This document shows positions 12,036 through 13,845 of a stretch of DNA of 13,845 nucleotides, one piece after another. The notes below the pieces were generated by a model. The model was given only the letters and a program-made list of their open reading frames with translations. It made no database searches and was not told the DNA's origin. The position numbers were made by a program, and so were the translations under genes. Numbering within the stretch: the stretch's first letter is position 1; each line of letters begins with the position of its first letter. This DNA is from JAISXK01 sp031549625 (lineage in GTDB: Bacteria; Bacillota; Clostridia; Christensenellales; CAG-138), in NCBI GenBank assembly GCA_031549625.1, contig JAVBPK010000142.1, positions 1-13,845 of the forward strand, given 5' to 3'.

Positions 12036-13845
12036 TTGCAAAAACAGGAAAGCATCCGATTCAAGAACATGAAGGTTTCGTCACGCCTTGGTCTGGCTTT
12101 TGCCATAGTTGTTGGCATATTGGTTGCCGTCATCGCTTACTTGCTAACCACTCTGTTACAACAGCGGAGCCACAACGAAACGCTGTTCAATAACCATGGC
12201 AACTCTCAGGGATACCTCGGCTATGTCATCGGCGCTTTCCAAGAGCAATACATCGCCATGTCCGATATCATCATCTACAACACACCGGAAGATATCGAGG
12301 AATGCCTCGGCACCTTGGATACATACGGCCAGGAAATAGAAAAATACCTCGCGCTCTATAAATCCACTTGCGTATCCACGGAAGACGATGCGGAATACGA
12401 GGCCATTACCCAATATTTTGATGAATTTAACGCCATATTGGCGGAATACAAGCCAGCTGCACAGGCCGGGCAGCTGGACGCATGCATGGATATATTTACC
12501 AGTGACGAGATGGACGTGCTTGGCACAGCCATGACGGGGGCCCTTTTCGCGGCGGAAGAACGAAACGTGACACAGGCGGAGCAGGCTTTGCTTGATTTGA
12601 AAACCCAAAATAAACGAATCCTGCTGTCTATCGTCGGCATTGTCGTTCTGGCGCTGGTCGCCATATCGATTATCATATTTGTCATTGCCAGGAGCATCAC
12701 GCAGCCCTTAAACGCTTTAACGCGGGCCGCTAAGCAAATAGCCGCAGGCGACACAAACGTGCGCCTCCATCATTTATACGGCAAAAGCGAATCCGGCCAG
12801 CTTGCAACTTCGTTCGGGGATGTGATAGACGCCATCCGCAATTTAATCACCGATATGGGCGCGCTGGAAGTGGCCGCGGCGGAAGGCCTGCTTGCCACAC
12901 GGGCGGATGCAGCCAAGCACCAGGGCGCATACCGAAATATCGTAGAAGGCGTAAATAGCACGCTTACCGCCGTGGTAGAGCCTATACAGGCAGCGGCAGC
13001 CGTACTGGAAGAAATGAGCGGCGGCGACCTGTCCGCGCGTGTGAAAGGGAATTTCAAAGGCGATCATGCATTGATACAAACCGCACTAAACAACACGCTA
13101 AACCGCATCAGCGCTTATATCCGTGAAATGCGTGAGGCGCTCACCGCCATGAGCCAAGGCAATTTCAGCAAAGAAATCACCGCAGAATTTCTGGGTGACT
13201 TCGTCGCTTTGAAAGACTCCATCAATATCATTTCCATCTCGCTCAGCGACGTGCTTGGCAATATTTACACCTCCTCCGAGCAAGTAGCGACGGGCATCAA
13301 ACAAGTATCCGGCGGATCGCAGGCTGTTGCCCAGGGCGCTACGGAGCAGGCCGGCAGCATTGAGCAGCTCACGTCGACTGTCACGCTTATCGCCTCACAG
13401 GCGCAGCAAACCGCCCAAAGCGCAAACAGCGTGAATGCGCGCATGCAGGAAACGAAAGAAAAAGCGCTTGAAGGCAACACCCGCATGCAGGAAATGCAAA
13501 CAGCCATGACGGAAATCAGCGAATCTTCCGCCAATATTTCCAAAATTATCAAAACCATCGACGACATCGCCTTCCAAACAAATATACTGGCGCTAAACGC
13601 GGCTGTAGAGGCTGCGCGCGCGGGCGTACACGGAAAGGGATTTGCCGTGGTTGCGGAGGAAGTGCGTAATCTGGCCGCCAAGAGCGCCGAAGCCGCGCAA
13701 GAAACCACCGCGCTCATAGAAAATTCCATGCATAAAACAGGTGCGGGTACGCAAATCGCAAACAACACCGCACGCGCTTTGAACGAAATATCCGAGATGG
13801 TCGGCAGCACCGTAGAAGCGCTGGGGCAAATCGCAATCGCTTCCA
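12036..13845 (+). CDS. Methyl-accepting chemotaxis protein, C-terminus cut by window edge
   Basis: A transmembrane receptor that signals to CheW/CheA. The TTG at 12036 has AAGGAGG eight bases upstream and is preferred to the ATG at 12069. The visible 603 residues are: membrane helix 1 at about 18-41; an outside helical domain at 42-193 of the four-helix-bundle type; membrane helix 2 at about 194-217; HAMP at 218-275 (ARSITQPLNAL); two further HAMP-like helical units at about 300-370 (EEMSGGDLSARV) and 350-415 (MSQGNFSKEI); then the signalling domain. The conserved tip FQTNILALNAAVEAARAG begins at residue 513 and continues GKGFAVVAEEVRNLA. The reading frame has no stop before the edge; perhaps 80-100 residues are missing. 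No chemotaxis genes are visible next to it and the ligand is unknown. Confidence 0.93.
   Translation, partial: MQKQESIRFKNMKVSSRLGLAFAIVVGILVAVIAYLLTTLLQQRSHNETLFNNHGNSQGYLGYVIGAFQEQYIAMSDIIIYNTPEDIEECLGTLDTYGQEIEKYLALYKSTCVSTEDDAEYEAITQYFDEFNAILAEYKPAAQAGQLDACMDIFTSDEMDVLGTAMTGALFAAEERNVTQAEQALLDLKTQNKRILLSIVGIVVLALVAISIIIFVIARSITQPLNALTRAAKQIAAGDTNVRLHHLYGKSESGQLATSFGDVIDAIRNLITDMGALEVAAAEGLLATRADAAKHQGAYRNIVEGVNSTLTAVVEPIQAAAAVLEEMSGGDLSARVKGNFKGDHALIQTALNNTLNRISAYIREMREALTAMSQGNFSKEITAEFLGDFVALKDSINIISISLSDVLGNIYTSSEQVATGIKQVSGGSQAVAQGATEQAGSIEQLTSTVTLIASQAQQTAQSANSVNARMQETKEKALEGNTRMQEMQTAMTEISESSANISKIIKTIDDIAFQTNILALNAAVEAARAGVHGKGFAVVAEEVRNLAAKSAEAAQETTALIENSMHKTGAGTQIANNTARALNEISEMVGSTVEALGQIAIAS

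Noticed and set aside
1..13845. CRISPR array, integrase, complete insertion sequence or replication origin
   Set aside because: No regularly spaced repeats, no intact transposase or recombinase, and no origin features were seen.

Overview
The window looks like chromosomal DNA from an anaerobic, fairly GC-rich member of the Firmicutes, probably Clostridia. This is inferred from strong AGGAGG-type ribosome binding sites, frequent TTG and GTG starts, a tRNA with encoded CCA, a yybP-ykoY riboswitch, lipoprotein signal peptides, and a clostridial-type AAA ATPase remnant. The genus cannot be named from the sequence alone.

Region 1 (1-9037) is built around a secreted flavoprotein reductase (4518-6323). 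It is a lipoprotein with an N-terminal FMN-binding domain, carrying the ApbE-type flavinylation motif, fused to a FAD_binding_2 reductase domain. It has no haem motifs. Two complete two-component systems flank it, each with a histidine kinase whose sensor half has one N-terminal membrane helix, an outside domain and a polytopic (7TM-like) membrane block, and each with an OmpR/PhoB-type response regulator. On the left, the regulator (292-972, +) and kinase (962-2962, -) converge and overlap by 11 bp. On the right, the kinase (6467-8287, -) and regulator (8360-9037, +) diverge from a 72-bp spacer. Just upstream of the reductase is a tandem 9-bp repeat with an 11-bp period, abutting a weak -35 and a good -10. 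That is the layout expected of a PhoB/OmpR-type activator site. The simplest reading is an inducible extracellular respiratory reductase controlled by one or both systems. The positions that bind C4-dicarboxylates in fumarate reductases are altered, so the substrate is unlikely to be fumarate and is not known.

Between the left kinase and the reductase (about 3200-4300) is a patchwork: an unrecognised 148-residue gene, a possible coupled small membrane ORF, a strong terminator, a palindrome, and the first ~65 codons of an AAA ATPase typical of mobile elements. This looks like a scar of past insertion and deletion.

Region 2 (9038-9785) holds the decayed C-terminal end of an EAL-domain protein, a tRNA-Leu(GAG) with consensus promoter and terminator, and a strong hairpin. 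Region 3 (9786-11765) holds a small lipoprotein, a small HExxH metallopeptidase-like protein, and mntP (manganese exporter) behind a yybP-ykoY manganese riboswitch with a transcription terminator. Region 4 (11766-13845) has a possible tiny ORF and a methyl-accepting chemotaxis protein that runs off the right edge. The left edge cuts a small DUF2442-like gene.
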